Source: Halioxenophilus aromaticivorans
GTDB lineage: Bacteria > Pseudomonadota > Gammaproteobacteria > Pseudomonadales > Cellvibrionaceae
Direction of reading: 5' to 3'
Assembly (NCBI RefSeq): GCF_042850945.1
Contig: NZ_AP031496.1
Span: 4,340,001 to 4,404,000 of the forward strand
Length of the DNA stretch: 64,000 nt
In this document: one piece after another, positions 46,765 to 55,819 of the stretch
Layout of the letters: the number at the start of each line of letters is the position of its first letter
Position numbering within the stretch: the first letter of the stretch is position 1
Position numbers and translations under genes: made by a program
The notes under the pieces: generated by a model
Databases searched by the model: none
Told to the model about the DNA's origin: nothing
The model's input: the letters and a program-made list of their open reading frames with translations, nothing else

Positions 46765-49700
46765 TTGGACAGCACAGAAGCGCACGACACTAACGATAAC
46801 AATTTAGAAACCGCTTCCGCCTCCCCTGCGCAAACATCAGACAAACCCAAATATGTGGTTGCCATAGGCACGTCCGCCGGCGGCCTAGAGGCGATGATGG
46901 AGTTTTTCTCCAACCTCCCCAACAATACCGGGGCTGCTTACATCATCATCCAACACCTTTCACCCGATTTTAAAAGCCTACTGCCAGAGATTCTTAGCAA
47001 CGCCACGGATATGCCAGTGATCACCGTGGGAGATGGCATGATTTTACAACCCGATAAAGTCTACGCTACTCCACCTCGTACCTCCTTAATGCTTGCCGAG
47101 GGCAAGCTTATACTTAACGAGCAAATCAACGACGGGCAACTGCACTTGCCGATCGACAGTTGTTTCCGATCCTTGGCAGAGGAACAGAATCACAAATCCA
47201 TCTGTGTTGTGTTATCCGGCACCGGATCCGATGGATCACGCGGGGTGCGCTCGGTGAAGGAAGTGGGTGGTCTGGTCGCGGTCCAGGACCCAGAATCCGC
47301 AAAGTTTGACGGCATGCCTAAAAGCGCCATTAATACCGGCTTTGCGGATTGGGTGTTAACGCCTAAGGAAATCGCGTTACGATTGACTGAGTTTTTTAAT
47401 CACCCGCTGGCCGCTGGGGGCGCATCCTCGATACAACAGGCCATTGCCAACGAAGACACCACGCTGGAGAAAATCTTTGCTGCCATTAAAGGCCATAGCT
47501 CACTGGATTTTTCACAGTATAAGGCGTCCACCATTGCTCGCAGAATAGAGCGGCGTATCAGTATTAACCAGCTGAGCAGCCTAGAGGAATATCACGATCT
47601 TCTGCTTAAATCACCAAGGGAGCTGCAACGCCTTAGCAAAGAGATGCTGATTGGCGTGACTAGTTTCTTCCGAGACTCAGAAGCCTTCGAGATACTGCGC
47701 AGCCAGATTATCCCGCAATTGGCAAAAGCGGCTGTAAAAGAAAAGGATTCGCTCCGTGTTTGGACTCCAGGCTGCTCTTCCGGCGAGGAAGCCTATTCAA
47801 TGGCAATGCTGATCGCGGAATACACCAAACAGAATAATCTGAATTTGGATGCTAAGGTGTTTGCCACAGATATTGACCAGGATGCCATCACCCGAGCCAG
47901 TGCCGGGCGCTACAGCAAAGAAACTATCCAAGATATACCCGAACATTTAATTCAGACCTATTTTACTGAGCACGAAGACTATTACGAAATAGATACCGAA
48001 ATAAGAAAGAAGGTTATTTTCGCTACTCATAACTTAATAGAAGACCCGCCCTTTTCCAATATCGACTTGGTGTCTTGCCGCAATGTTTTGATTTATTTCC
48101 AGCACGGAGCACAGAAAAAGGTACTGTCTTCGCTATTTTTTGCACTGCGCAAGGAGGGGGTACTATTCCTAGGTAGCTCAGAAAGCCTGGGCATTTTGAG
48201 TAACCACTTCGAAACGGTGGATGAGCGCAGCAAAATTTATCGCAAGGTTTCAAACCAACGTATCCCGCTTGGCGACAGAAAGTCTTTGGACAAATTGCAC
48301 CCCGCCACCGCCTATGCCATGCCAAGCCTGCCGTTCAATACGATGATGGGCTCGCGCTCACATCGCCAGGGGCCGCAAAATCACTTCAGTGCTGTGCAGG
48401 AGCGGCTTATTAACGACTACGCCCCACCCACCATCGTAGTTAATGAAATATTCGATGCCATCCACGTTTACGGTAATGTTTCGGAGTATATTAACGGCTT
48501 TACCCCCGGCAAAATCACCAACAACGCTAAGGATATTGTCGTCCCGGATTTACGAGTGGCAGTGTCTACCGCCCTCTTCCGCTGCGAGCAAGAAAGCGAA
48601 GACATCTACTATAAAGACGTCACCTTTAAAGACAGTACCGGAGAGACAAAAACCATTGATCTCTCTATTGTTAATATCTTCCCGTCTGAGATAAGCCATA
48701 GCCCGCGCTTTATGGTGCTGCAATTTATTAACAAAAAGGTAATCGAAACCCAGGACAACTCTCCCACTGCAATTACCTTTGACGTCTCCAAGCAAAGCCA
48801 ACAGCGCATCCAAGATTTGGAAAAAGAACTGTTGCGAAAGCAAGAGCATTTGCAGGTTACCGTTGAGGAATTAGAAACCACCAACGAAGAGCTACAATCG
48901 GCCAACGAAGAATTAATGTCTGCCAACGAAGAGCTGCAAAGCACTAACGAAGAGTTGCAGTCAGTAAACGAAGAGCTCTACACCGTTAATAGTGAGTACC
49001 AAGAGAAAATCATCCAACTCACCCAGGCTCACTCCGATCTAGATAGCGTAATCAACGCCACGGACATCGGCATTATATTCTTGGACCGTGAACTCACCAT
49101 TCGTAAATACACACCTACGGCACGGGACTATATTAACCTACGTTTTGAAGATGTGAACCGCCCATTCCATCATATATCGCACGAACTCAATTACGATGAA
49201 TTCCTCAGCGACATCGCTTTTGTTCTTAGTAATAACCAACCCAAAGAGAAAGAAATTTCCAGTAAAACAGATCAGTCACTATTGGTGCGTATCATCCCCT
49301 ATACCAACAACGACACGCGCACCACCGAGGGCGTACTGATTACCATTACCAATGTTTCCAGGCTAAAATTTGTAGAGACCGCACTCCACCGTGCCCAAGA
49401 ACAACTGCGCAATGCCCTGCTCGACCGGGCTGAACGGTTACAGAAACGATTAAAAACCAACCCCGAAATCAAGGTCGGCTTATTGGAAGACAACCCGGCA
49501 GACAGACGCAACATCACCCGTCTGCTAAACAATGTAACCGATCGTAAATTACATGTGGTTCCCTTTGCCACGGTGGAAGACGCACTACAAACTACAACCT
49601 CAGACGAGTATGATATTTTTTTAGTGGACTATAATCTTGGCGACGCCACCGCAAGAGATTTTGTTGAAGGTATGCGCGCCCAGAGAGTCGACATCCCGGT

Positions 49701-49869
49701 GGTACTGATGTCGGGCTACTCTGAAGCCGGTATCGACGTGGACTTTATTAATTCGGATATCTTTGACTTTCTCAATAAAGACGATTTAAGCAGTCAATTA
49801 TTAGTGCGCAGTATTGATTACGTGCTAGAACGACGCGATATGAGCAAGGTTGTAGAAGCTATTCGCTAG
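46765..49869 (+). CDS. CheB-CheR-coiled coil-PAS-REC fusion protein
   Basis: A 1034-residue protein starting at TTG 46765 with a strong AAAGGAG site. The CheB methylesterase domain (about 30-215) has Ser37 in AIGTSAGGLE, His in QHLSPD and Asp in LSGTGSDGSRG, so the triad is intact. CheR methyltransferase (about 235-500) has VWTPGCSSGEEAYSMAML and the NVLIYF motif. A coiled coil of exact seven-residue repeats (TNEELQSANEELMSANEE onward) spans about 690-750, then PAS (about 755-880). A C-terminal receiver has Asp955 in LVDYNLGD. Related fusions often end in a kinase; this one ends in a receiver. No CheA, CheW or MCP gene is near, so it is probably a non-chemotaxis modulator. Confidence 0.94.
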   Translation: MDSTEAHDTNDNNLETASASPAQTSDKPKYVVAIGTSAGGLEAMMEFFSNLPNNTGAAYIIIQHLSPDFKSLLPEILSNATDMPVITVGDGMILQPDKVYATPPRTSLMLAEGKLILNEQINDGQLHLPIDSCFRSLAEEQNHKSICVVLSGTGSDGSRGVRSVKEVGGLVAVQDPESAKFDGMPKSAINTGFADWVLTPKEIALRLTEFFNHPLAAGGASSIQQAIANEDTTLEKIFAAIKGHSSLDFSQYKASTIARRIERRISINQLSSLEEYHDLLLKSPRELQRLSKEMLIGVTSFFRDSEAFEILRSQIIPQLAKAAVKEKDSLRVWTPGCSSGEEAYSMAMLIAEYTKQNNLNLDAKVFATDIDQDAITRASAGRYSKETIQDIPEHLIQTYFTEHEDYYEIDTEIRKKVIFATHNLIEDPPFSNIDLVSCRNVLIYFQHGAQKKVLSSLFFALRKEGVLFLGSSESLGILSNHFETVDERSKIYRKVSNQRIPLGDRKSLDKLHPATAYAMPSLPFNTMMGSRSHRQGPQNHFSAVQERLINDYAPPTIVVNEIFDAIHVYGNVSEYINGFTPGKITNNAKDIVVPDLRVAVSTALFRCEQESEDIYYKDVTFKDSTGETKTIDLSIVNIFPSEISHSPRFMVLQFINKKVIETQDNSPTAITFDVSKQSQQRIQDLEKELLRKQEHLQVTVEELETTNEELQSANEELMSANEELQSTNEELQSVNEELYTVNSEYQEKIIQLTQAHSDLDSVINATDIGIIFLDRELTIRKYTPTARDYINLRFEDVNRPFHHISHELNYDEFLSDIAFVLSNNQPKEKEISSKTDQSLLVRIIPYTNNDTRTTEGVLITITNVSRLKFVETALHRAQEQLRNALLDRAERLQKRLKTNPEIKVGLLEDNPADRRNITRLLNNVTDRKLHVVPFATVEDALQTTTSDEYDIFLVDYNLGDATARDFVEGMRAQRVDIPVVLMSGYSEAGIDVDFINSDIFDFLNKDDLSSQLLVRSIDYVLERRDMSKVVEAIR

Positions 49870-49975
49870 ATTAGATTCGCCACCACCCGGCTTACAGCGC
49901 CCCCCAATGAAGGCATAAACTCTGCTCTGAGACAAACAAGGCACGGTCTCGGAGCAGTCGTGACCGAGAAGCGAT

Positions 49976-51058
49976 ATGAAAAATACGAACTATCTCGTTG
50001 CTGTTCTGGCTTTTTTCCTCGTCAACTTTAGCGGCAATGTGGCTAAGGCAGCCAAGTCTGATAACACGCTCTACAATTACGTAAAAAGTGAGCACCAGTC
50101 TGGTAAGCGCGTTTACGGTATTGTGCCTAAACAAACAGGCGGGCCCTTTTTCAGCGAAATAGAAAAAGGCTGTATGGATGCAGCGGAGCAAATAGGCGTA
50201 ACTTGTTTGTATTTTGGCGAACAGCAAAAAGATGCTCGGGCTCAACTAAAGGCCATTCAGGCTTTAATGGATGCGAACGTAGACGGTTTAGCCATCGCCG
50301 GCCTGCGCACCGACTGGATCCATAAAACCATTGGCAAACAACTGAAAGACTGGGGCAAGCCCATCATCGGCTTTGATTCACCGCTTTCCATGGAGCTCGC
50401 CCGCGCCTACGTCGGCACCCATAACTACTTGCTTGGCCGGGCACTTGGACGAGAGATTGTTAAATTAAAGCCCAACGGCGGTAGCTATTGCATTCACGCC
50501 GAGCGCCCGGACTCGCCCAACCACAACGATCGCATTCGCGGTGTAGAAGATATCTTTCGAGAATCCAACAACCCTGGACACTGGCAAGGCATCGCCGCCT
50601 GCCCAATTAGGCATTTTGGCCACGCAGAGTTAGGCGCGAAGCAGATGAAACGAATTTTAAATAAATTCGCTCCCGATATATTTATCTCCACCGGCGGCGG
50701 AGCACAATTCGTACCGCAGACATACCGCAAACTGGTTTCGCCCTGGCGGGATAAAATTGCCTCCGGGGAGCTAGTGATTGCGAGCATTGATACCACCCCA
50801 GGACAAGTGGAGCTGTTGAAAGAAGGGTTGGCCACCATCAACGTTGGCCAAAAGCCTTATGAGATGGGCTACTGGGCCGTAACCTTACTCAATATGCACG
50901 ATAACGGCCAGCCCATTCCTCTAGTAGTCAATACCGGCTTGACTTTGTGCGACCAGCGGAATTACGCTACCTGTGCGCAGCAGAAACCCATCACGTTTAA
51001 GGTTAATGAAGTTAAACAAAACTTGACGATAGGCCAAATTCGCCGACCACAAAGTTAA
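49976..51058 (+). CDS. Periplasmic sugar-binding-type protein (Peripla_BP_4), no transporter nearby
   Basis: A 360-residue exported protein with a signal peptide ending near residue 26 (VAKA-AKSDN). YGIVPKQTGGPFFSEIEKGC, QLKAIQALMDANVDGLAIAG and a late VIASIDTTPGQVELLKEG segment give the type I periplasmic-binding fold of ribose/AI-2-type receptors. There is no ABC permease or ATPase gene nearby. It follows the CheB-CheR-PAS-REC gene by about 100 bases, with GAGAAG before the ATG, so a sensory role, feeding a membrane partner of the signalling island, is more likely than transport. Five cysteines in the mature part are unusual. The ligand is unknown. Confidence 0.82.
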   Translation: MKNTNYLVAVLAFFLVNFSGNVAKAAKSDNTLYNYVKSEHQSGKRVYGIVPKQTGGPFFSEIEKGCMDAAEQIGVTCLYFGEQQKDARAQLKAIQALMDANVDGLAIAGLRTDWIHKTIGKQLKDWGKPIIGFDSPLSMELARAYVGTHNYLLGRALGREIVKLKPNGGSYCIHAERPDSPNHNDRIRGVEDIFRESNNPGHWQGIAACPIRHFGHAELGAKQMKRILNKFAPDIFISTGGGAQFVPQTYRKLVSPWRDKIASGELVIASIDTTPGQVELLKEGLATINVGQKPYEMGYWAVTLLNMHDNGQPIPLVVNTGLTLCDQRNYATCAQQKPITFKVNEVKQNLTIGQIRRPQS

Positions 51059-51739
51059 TTAACCGCCGTACTTTAGCCGGCAAAAATTCACGGTGCGGGT
51101 AGAGAATTTGTATCGGCCATCTCCTCATTGGCGTTCTTGAATAACCCAGTAGGATTTCCGCGCGATAGCAACAACGGCATCTCAGATAACTCTGCCAAGC
51201 ATGTTGGCCGTTGGAACCGCCGCAACTGGCTAGGTGCCGCGCATACGATAAAGTTGGCCGTGAACAATGGTCTCGCAACCCAATCCGAGATCTTAACGTC
51301 CCCAATCCGGAAAGCGACATCGTTACCCTCTTCTTTTAAAGTTCAATTTTTTATTAGTCGAAACAATATCCAAATTAAAGTTCGTACGCTGTGCCATAAA
51401 GTCAAACAACACCGGCTTTAGTACATGCTAAGCCAAACTGATGGGTACGGTTACTCTGATACGCCCTGCGGGTGTTTGAAGGTCGCCCTCCAGCTGCTGT
51501 ACTGCTGTTTTTAGCTCTTAATACAGCGGTAAACGACGATGATAAAAACGGGCCCCGGCTTCGCTTAGCGATAACTTACGGGCCGAGCGATACAGCAATT
51601 GATAGCCTAGTTGTTGTTCTAACTGCTGAATTCTTCGGCTCAGGGTAGAGGCTGGTACTGATAGCTCCTGCGCGGCATCGGTGTAACTGCCCCGGGACAC
51701 TACCTTAACGAATAAATACGAATTGTGATAATCCATCAC
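51012..51739 (-). pseudogene. LysR-family regulator remnant
   Basis: The first 73 codons (from 51739) give an intact LysR helix-turn-helix: FVKVVSRGSYTDAAQELSVP and STLSRRIQQLEQQLGYQLL. The frame then meets TAA, continues as ELKTAVQQLEGDLQTPAGRI and VTVPISLA, meets TAG, runs through VLFDFMAQRTNFNLDIV and stops again. A frameshift then recovers NDVAFRIGDVKISDWVARPL and IVCAAPSQL, and another gives PIQILYPHREFLPAKVRRL at the C-terminus. At least three stops and two frameshifts make it a decayed gene. Its tail overlaps the sugar-binding gene by about 47 bases, tail to tail. A divergent GlcG-type remnant lies upstream. Confidence 0.85.
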
Positions 51740-51864
51740 CGCATTCCATATTTGGGATCATTGTTTGCAAATTTAATCCTAAACTTAGTAGTACCACCAC
51801 TTTAAACTCATGCATCTTTGGTACTTTCGCTACGCTGAACCCTCAACCAATACCCAGGAAAAAA

Positions 51865-52245
51865 ATGCAAACTTCGGCGGAACGAGCACACACAACAGTT
51901 AATCACACGAGCTTTGCAAAAAACCGATCGGATTGGGGTGGCTGTGTGCATAGCCGTGGTAGACAGCGGCAGTAACTAAATCGCATTTTTGCCTATAGAT
52001 GGCGCCTTTCTCGGGTCTGTAGACGTTGCGATTCGCAAGGCGAAGACGGCATGCCTATTCCCATTGCCTACACGGCAATTTGGCGAGCTCATAAGAAAGA
52101 GCATCTGTTAGGAATGGAATTGACTCAGGGTTTGATTGGTTTTGCGGGCGGGGAGCCCATGTTTGTAGGAGACGAGATGCAGGGGCCATTGGTATTTTTG
52201 GCGGCACTGCCGAGTAGGATGCCGCCATTGCTGAATGCACATTAA
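51865..52245 (+). pseudogene. GlcG/HbpS-type (DUF336) protein remnant
   Basis: Fragments in two frames reproduce a heme/GlcG-type domain. One frame reads LITRALQKTDRIGVAVCIAV, VDSGSN, a stop, then IAFLPIDGAFLGSVDVAIRK and TACLFPLPTRQFGELI. The next frame continues with LLGMELTQGLIGFAGGEPMF, while the usual C-terminal GVSGGTxEQD motif is lost. The ATG at 51865 is in yet another frame. One stop and at least two frameshifts make it non-functional. LysR genes next to divergent GlcG-type genes are a common pair, and both partners are decayed here. Confidence 0.75.
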
Positions 52246-52302
52246 CCGCTGTCTGAGGCCCGTGGCTGCCAAGCCACCGATACATGCACCCTCAGGCTTG
52301 CA

Positions 52303-52545
52303 TCAGTGATAATTAGTCCAAGACCACGCACCATTTACGGCTACGCTAGCGGCGGACTCCACACTAGATTGCGGGTGCTGCATATTTTCAACAAAGAGCG
52401 ATAACCCTTGGCTCGCGTTCTCACGGGATGTAAACGGCCCAACATCGATTTTTTCACGAGTAGAAAAATACCACTCGCCGTTAACCTTAAAAAACCGGTC
52501 TGAACGGTACCAAGCTCGTTCTTGTTCACCTTCACGTACATTCAT
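52303..52545 (-). CDS. Small conserved-looking protein (DUF6316-like)
   Basis: An 80-residue soluble protein with GAGGGAG before the ATG at 52545. The N-terminal two thirds read RSDRFFKVNGEWYFSTRE and DVGPFTSRENASQGLSLFVE, a compact pattern I associate with small gammaproteobacterial proteins annotated DUF6316; the function is unknown. The Ser/Ala-rich tail is variable. It is monocistronic. A perfect palindrome, GTGATGTACATCAC, lies 19 bases before the start codon, so it is probably under a CRP/FNR-type regulator. The family name is recalled, not verified. Confidence 0.65.
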   Translation of the reverse strand: MNVREGEQERAWYRSDRFFKVNGEWYFSTREKIDVGPFTSRENASQGLSLFVENMQHPQSSVESAASVAVNGAWSWTNYH

Positions 52546-52563
52546 AACACTCCCTCACAAAAC

Positions 52564-52577
52564 GTGATGTACATCAC
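52564..52577 (-). promoter_or_regulatory. CRP/FNR-type palindrome before the small DUF6316-like gene
   Basis: GTGATGTACATCAC is a perfect 14-bp palindrome with TGAT and ATCA half-sites spaced by four bases, as in FNR/DNR-type boxes. It lies in the leader, only 19 bases upstream of the start codon, so binding there would most likely repress. Confidence 0.5.
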
Positions 52578-53042
52578 TAAGTGTACGCAAATTATTCCAA
52601 AAGGTAATACCGCTTATCAATAAGCACCCCTTTTGTTTATATCAAATGGCGATAAAGAGCACTCTTTGGCGCTTGTTTTAATAACAATAATTCAAATTAG
52701 CAAAACGTCAATTTTCCCACGCTAATGCAACAGCGAACTTTGCTGCTTCTTCCTTCTAAATTAGAGTAAAAAATATTAGAGCACCCTACTTTAAGCAGGC
52801 CGTGATGTTCGGCCACACATACAGATTTAGGGAATGTGGTTGCAATGGCTTAACACCAAGAAAACAGACGAAATTGGAAATCCCACGAGCAATAAAAGCG
52901 GAATAAATAGGCTGGTAGAAATATCGATTAAAGAGAATGAAGAACAGATCCTAGCGGCTCCTGTCACTGCTGCCCTTTGCAGGGTAGCAATGACAGGTAT
53001 CTTACCTAGAATTGAAGGATCTAGAATTGAGGGGCCTGATAT
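52578..53042. other. Gene-poor stretch with a long hairpin
   Basis: No supportable gene in about 460 bases; an open frame of 70 codons (52834-53046) has no proper ribosome site and contains the hairpin, so it is not called. The hairpin at 52960-52997 pairs CCTGTCACTGCTGCCCT with AGGGTAGCAATGACAGG (17 pairs, two of them G-U/A-C type mismatches) around TTGC. A short direct repeat TAGAATTGA follows. The hairpin lies 46 bases after the stop of the minus-strand oxygenase gene and could end its transcript. Confidence 0.5.
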
Positions 53043-54443
53043 CTAAGGAGATTGGACGTATTTATCCAGCTCTTGGTGCATATTTAATATCAGCTTCTCG
53101 TTGTGGCTGGCAAGCCATATTTGCCGCATGGATTTAGAACGGAGCCCTTTTTGGATACGCTCCAAATTACCCAAGTCTTGTCGAGGTATTAAATAAACTT
53201 GGTCAGGGCTGTTGGGCTCTGTAACCACCTCGCAGGTGGCGCGTTCCCTGGGTGCATCCTCTGGCAACGTACGAGTGGAGAATATCTCAAAGGTACCTTT
53301 GTTTGGGTCTTCTGGGTCTGGCATTGCTCTGTAGATCATGGCATTGCCGGCTTGCGGGAACACTAAAACATTCGGAAAAAGATAAATCATCCCGCCCCAT
53401 TGGCTAAGAATTTCCGGTTTAGCCTCCGGCATAGGCCGATTCACTTTAGCAGCATCTGAATACAGTACTTTTACATATTCCGCGCCTAGGTTGTCATCTT
53501 CCCCCAACTTTCCTCGAAGACTACGTAACAGGTCGACGTCATGCTGCAACACCTGAGCATCCATACCGTCCACCAATAGTTGCAAGCGATCCGCCATAGC
53601 GTCAACCGGGTCTTTATCCGGGCCAAAACGTTTTACGTTACCCTGATAATTACTGGCTCGGCCGGCGTAGAAGCGTCCATGGCCATTGGCGAAGGATTCG
53701 TAATCAACGCTGTGATGACCATAGGCTTCGTACTCATCTTCGATAGTTTCGCCATAAATAAAATCAGCGGCAGCAGTTTCTAATTGAGGGTGGGTAGCCG
53801 GAACATGATAGCCCTCAAAAAAGGCCTCCTGCGCGGCTTTCCAATTGGAAGGTACTGGTATTTTTTTCCACCAATAGTGACGCATGTCTTTAATAATGCA
53901 GTCGTCTAATAATTTTTTTACCGGGGCTATGTATTCTTCAAAGGGGCCACAGTCGCGGTCGAAATTGATAAACACAAAGCCTGCGTATTCTTCGCAGGGG
54001 AGGGATTTTAACGCGACGTCACTATTGCATAGCTTGCCACCACGGAACTCGTGCCGCTCCAATACGTATTGATTCTCGCCCTCTGTGTTCCAGCGCCAAC
54101 CGTGAAACGGGCAAATAATATTGCCGTGTTCAAATGAGCCCTGATCTAGGGTTAGGGCCGTGCCTCGGTGCGGACAGACATTGTGATAGGCCTTGATGCT
54201 ATCTTCCGAGGTGCGCACCAAAAACACAGACTGATCGCCAATATCGTAAGTGATGAAATCATTAACGTCGGGAATGGCGTCCACCCGGGCAGCCACCTGC
54301 CAGGTTTTCGACCAGAGTTTTTCGAACTCCAAGTCGAGAAATTCTCGGTCAATATAACGGCCGACGCGGATGCCATGGTCCAAGGTTTTCCAGCGCTCGG
54401 GCCATTCACCCTGCTCTTGGGTGGTGGGAATAATCTTACTCAC
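53043..54443 (-). CDS. Rieske-type aromatic-ring-hydroxylating oxygenase, alpha subunit
   Basis: A 466-residue oxygenase starting at GTG 54443 with a perfect AGGAGGT site. The Rieske [2Fe-2S] ligands are Cys90 and His92 (VCPHRGTAL) and Cys111 and His114 (ICPFHGWRW). The mononuclear iron histidines are His213 and His218 (EGYHVPATHPQ), and the third ligand Asp lies further on. It hydroxylates or demethylates an aromatic or steroid-like substrate using electrons from a reductase. No beta subunit or ferredoxin gene is nearby; a flavin reductase-like gene lies 177 bases upstream on the same strand and might supply electrons. The substrate is unknown. Confidence 0.92.
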   Translation of the reverse strand: MSKIIPTTQEQGEWPERWKTLDHGIRVGRYIDREFLDLEFEKLWSKTWQVAARVDAIPDVNDFITYDIGDQSVFLVRTSEDSIKAYHNVCPHRGTALTLDQGSFEHGNIICPFHGWRWNTEGENQYVLERHEFRGGKLCNSDVALKSLPCEEYAGFVFINFDRDCGPFEEYIAPVKKLLDDCIIKDMRHYWWKKIPVPSNWKAAQEAFFEGYHVPATHPQLETAAADFIYGETIEDEYEAYGHHSVDYESFANGHGRFYAGRASNYQGNVKRFGPDKDPVDAMADRLQLLVDGMDAQVLQHDVDLLRSLRGKLGEDDNLGAEYVKVLYSDAAKVNRPMPEAKPEILSQWGGMIYLFPNVLVFPQAGNAMIYRAMPDPEDPNKGTFEIFSTRTLPEDAPRERATCEVVTEPNSPDQVYLIPRQDLGNLERIQKGLRSKSMRQIWLASHNEKLILNMHQELDKYVQSP

Positions 54444-54619
54444 GGCTACCTCCTGCTCTAATTATTTTCTGGTTCGTGTACCGGTGCCATCGCAGTTAAG
54501 CACGGGGCGGTTCAACCCCCATCAAGATGAGCTAGGTACTTAGCCCATGCTAAACCTAATCAACAGTGTTGTCTATATAATGAGAAGGCGGGCTTGCCGT
54601 GGATCAGGTGAGCAACGTT

Positions 54620-55258
54620 TTATTCACCCAGTAATTCAACAGGCTGGCCCACTTTGGCGTATTTGAAACGGGCAATTGGCTGGAGCTCGTGGTAGGTGTC
54701 TAGTCCAGTTACCGCCACACTGCCATGCTCCGTAATGGCTAGGTGGCCGTCATCCGCTACGGCATCTTCCGGCAGGAGCACGGTTTGTATCTCTCCAATC
54801 ACTAAATGCGTTTTGTTAACGGCTAACTCCTGATGGTGAACCAGTTTTAATCCAAGCTTTATAGCACTTTCGGCCACGAAAGGAGCCGGGATATTGGCAA
54901 CAAATTGCGATGTAAGCCCGGTGGCACCGAACTCACTTTCGTCTTTATCGTAACGTGCGGATGTCTGGTGGGCTGCACTGAGAATATCTTGGTTGACGTG
55001 GTTTAGAGTGTAGTAACCGGTTTCCAATATATTATGCAAGGTGTGCCGAGGCACGGGATCGGGCCGGATAATCAACCCCATCAAAGGCGGCGTTGCGCCG
55101 ACATGAAAAGCAGAGCTCATGATAGAGAGGTTGGTTCTGCCCTGCTTATCTTGCGTGCCGATTAAATTGGTTGCTTTTGCGCCGCTCAAGCAGTTAATAA
55201 ACGCCGCCCTTTTGCGACTCTCCATATCTAAAATATCATCGATGCCGATCGACTGCAT
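54620..55258 (-). CDS. Flavin reductase-like protein (FMN-binding split barrel)
   Basis: A 212-residue protein of the DIM6/NTAB flavin-reductase-like type. NLIGTQDKQGRTNLSIMSSA (near residue 31) and GLIIRPDPVPRHTLHNILET (61-80) are the FMN-contact segments, and YYTLNHV follows. Such proteins reduce FMN with NAD(P)H for partner oxygenases or hydrolases, or act as stand-alone reductases. It precedes the Rieske oxygenase gene on the same strand with 177 bases between, so co-transcription is possible but not certain. The start ATG at 55258 has AGGA and GAGG upstream. Confidence 0.85.
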   Translation of the reverse strand: MQSIGIDDILDMESRKRAAFINCLSGAKATNLIGTQDKQGRTNLSIMSSAFHVGATPPLMGLIIRPDPVPRHTLHNILETGYYTLNHVNQDILSAAHQTSARYDKDESEFGATGLTSQFVANIPAPFVAESAIKLGLKLVHHQELAVNKTHLVIGEIQTVLLPEDAVADDGHLAITEHGSVAVTGLDTYHELQPIARFKYAKVGQPVELLGE

Positions 55259-55385
55259 TGCCTCATCCTACCGCAAAAGCAAACCATACGGTGTTGCCAC
55301 CAAAATAGATTAACGATAATCCAGTCCTTAGCCATCGGCGTAGTTTATTGGGCAGTCTAACGTCTTTTTAACTATCGGATACATT

Positions 55386-55775
55386 GTGACCAACTCCCCA
55401 GAACTAACCCTGTTTTACGACGGCGCCTGCCCTCTGTGCAGCCACGAAATCTCGTATTTACAGCGACACAACACGGCAGCCAAAGTTAGGTTTGTGGATT
55501 TGAACTCACCGGACATAAGGCAGGAATTTCCAGTGGTGGATATTAAAGACGCCCAGCAGGTGTTGCTGGCTATTGATCACAACGGGCTAATGTTACGCGG
55601 TATCGACGCTACCCACGCTGCCTGGCAAGGCGTGGGCAAAGGCGCCTGGGTGGCGCCGCTGAGGTGGCGCCTCTCACGACCTTTGGCGCTGCTCGGTTAC
55701 GCTTTTTTTGCCCGTCACCGGCAGCGTATTTCGAGCTTGTTTAAACCACGCAAAGAGCGTTGCGATTGCAAGTAA
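55386..55775 (+). CDS. DUF393 thiol-disulfide oxidoreductase-like protein (DCC family)
   Basis: A 129-residue small protein starting at GTG 55386. LFYDGACPLCSHEISYLQR is the family's DGxCxxC motif near residue 12. WRLSRPLALLGYAFFARHRQ near the C-terminus is the second conserved segment. Members have a thioredoxin-like fold; physiological partners are unknown. It lies divergent from the flavin reductase gene and convergent with the DUF2721 gene. The C-terminal CDCK adds two further cysteines. Confidence 0.85.
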   Translation: MTNSPELTLFYDGACPLCSHEISYLQRHNTAAKVRFVDLNSPDIRQEFPVVDIKDAQQVLLAIDHNGLMLRGIDATHAAWQGVGKGAWVAPLRWRLSRPLALLGYAFFARHRQRISSLFKPRKERCDCK

Positions 55776-55819
55776 ATCCGAGGCCCAGCAGCAGACGGCG
55801 CGGCGGAGAAGCTCTGCGG

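Noticed and set aside
48860..48990. Near-identical 21-base repeats inside the CheB-CheR fusion gene
   Set aside because: They encode the regular seven-residue coiled-coil repeats usual for this family, so they are protein repeats and not a CRISPR or mobile element.
52834..53046. A 70-codon plus-strand frame
   Set aside because: Contains the 17-pair hairpin and a direct repeat, overlaps the oxygenase stop, and lacks a correctly spaced ribosome site.
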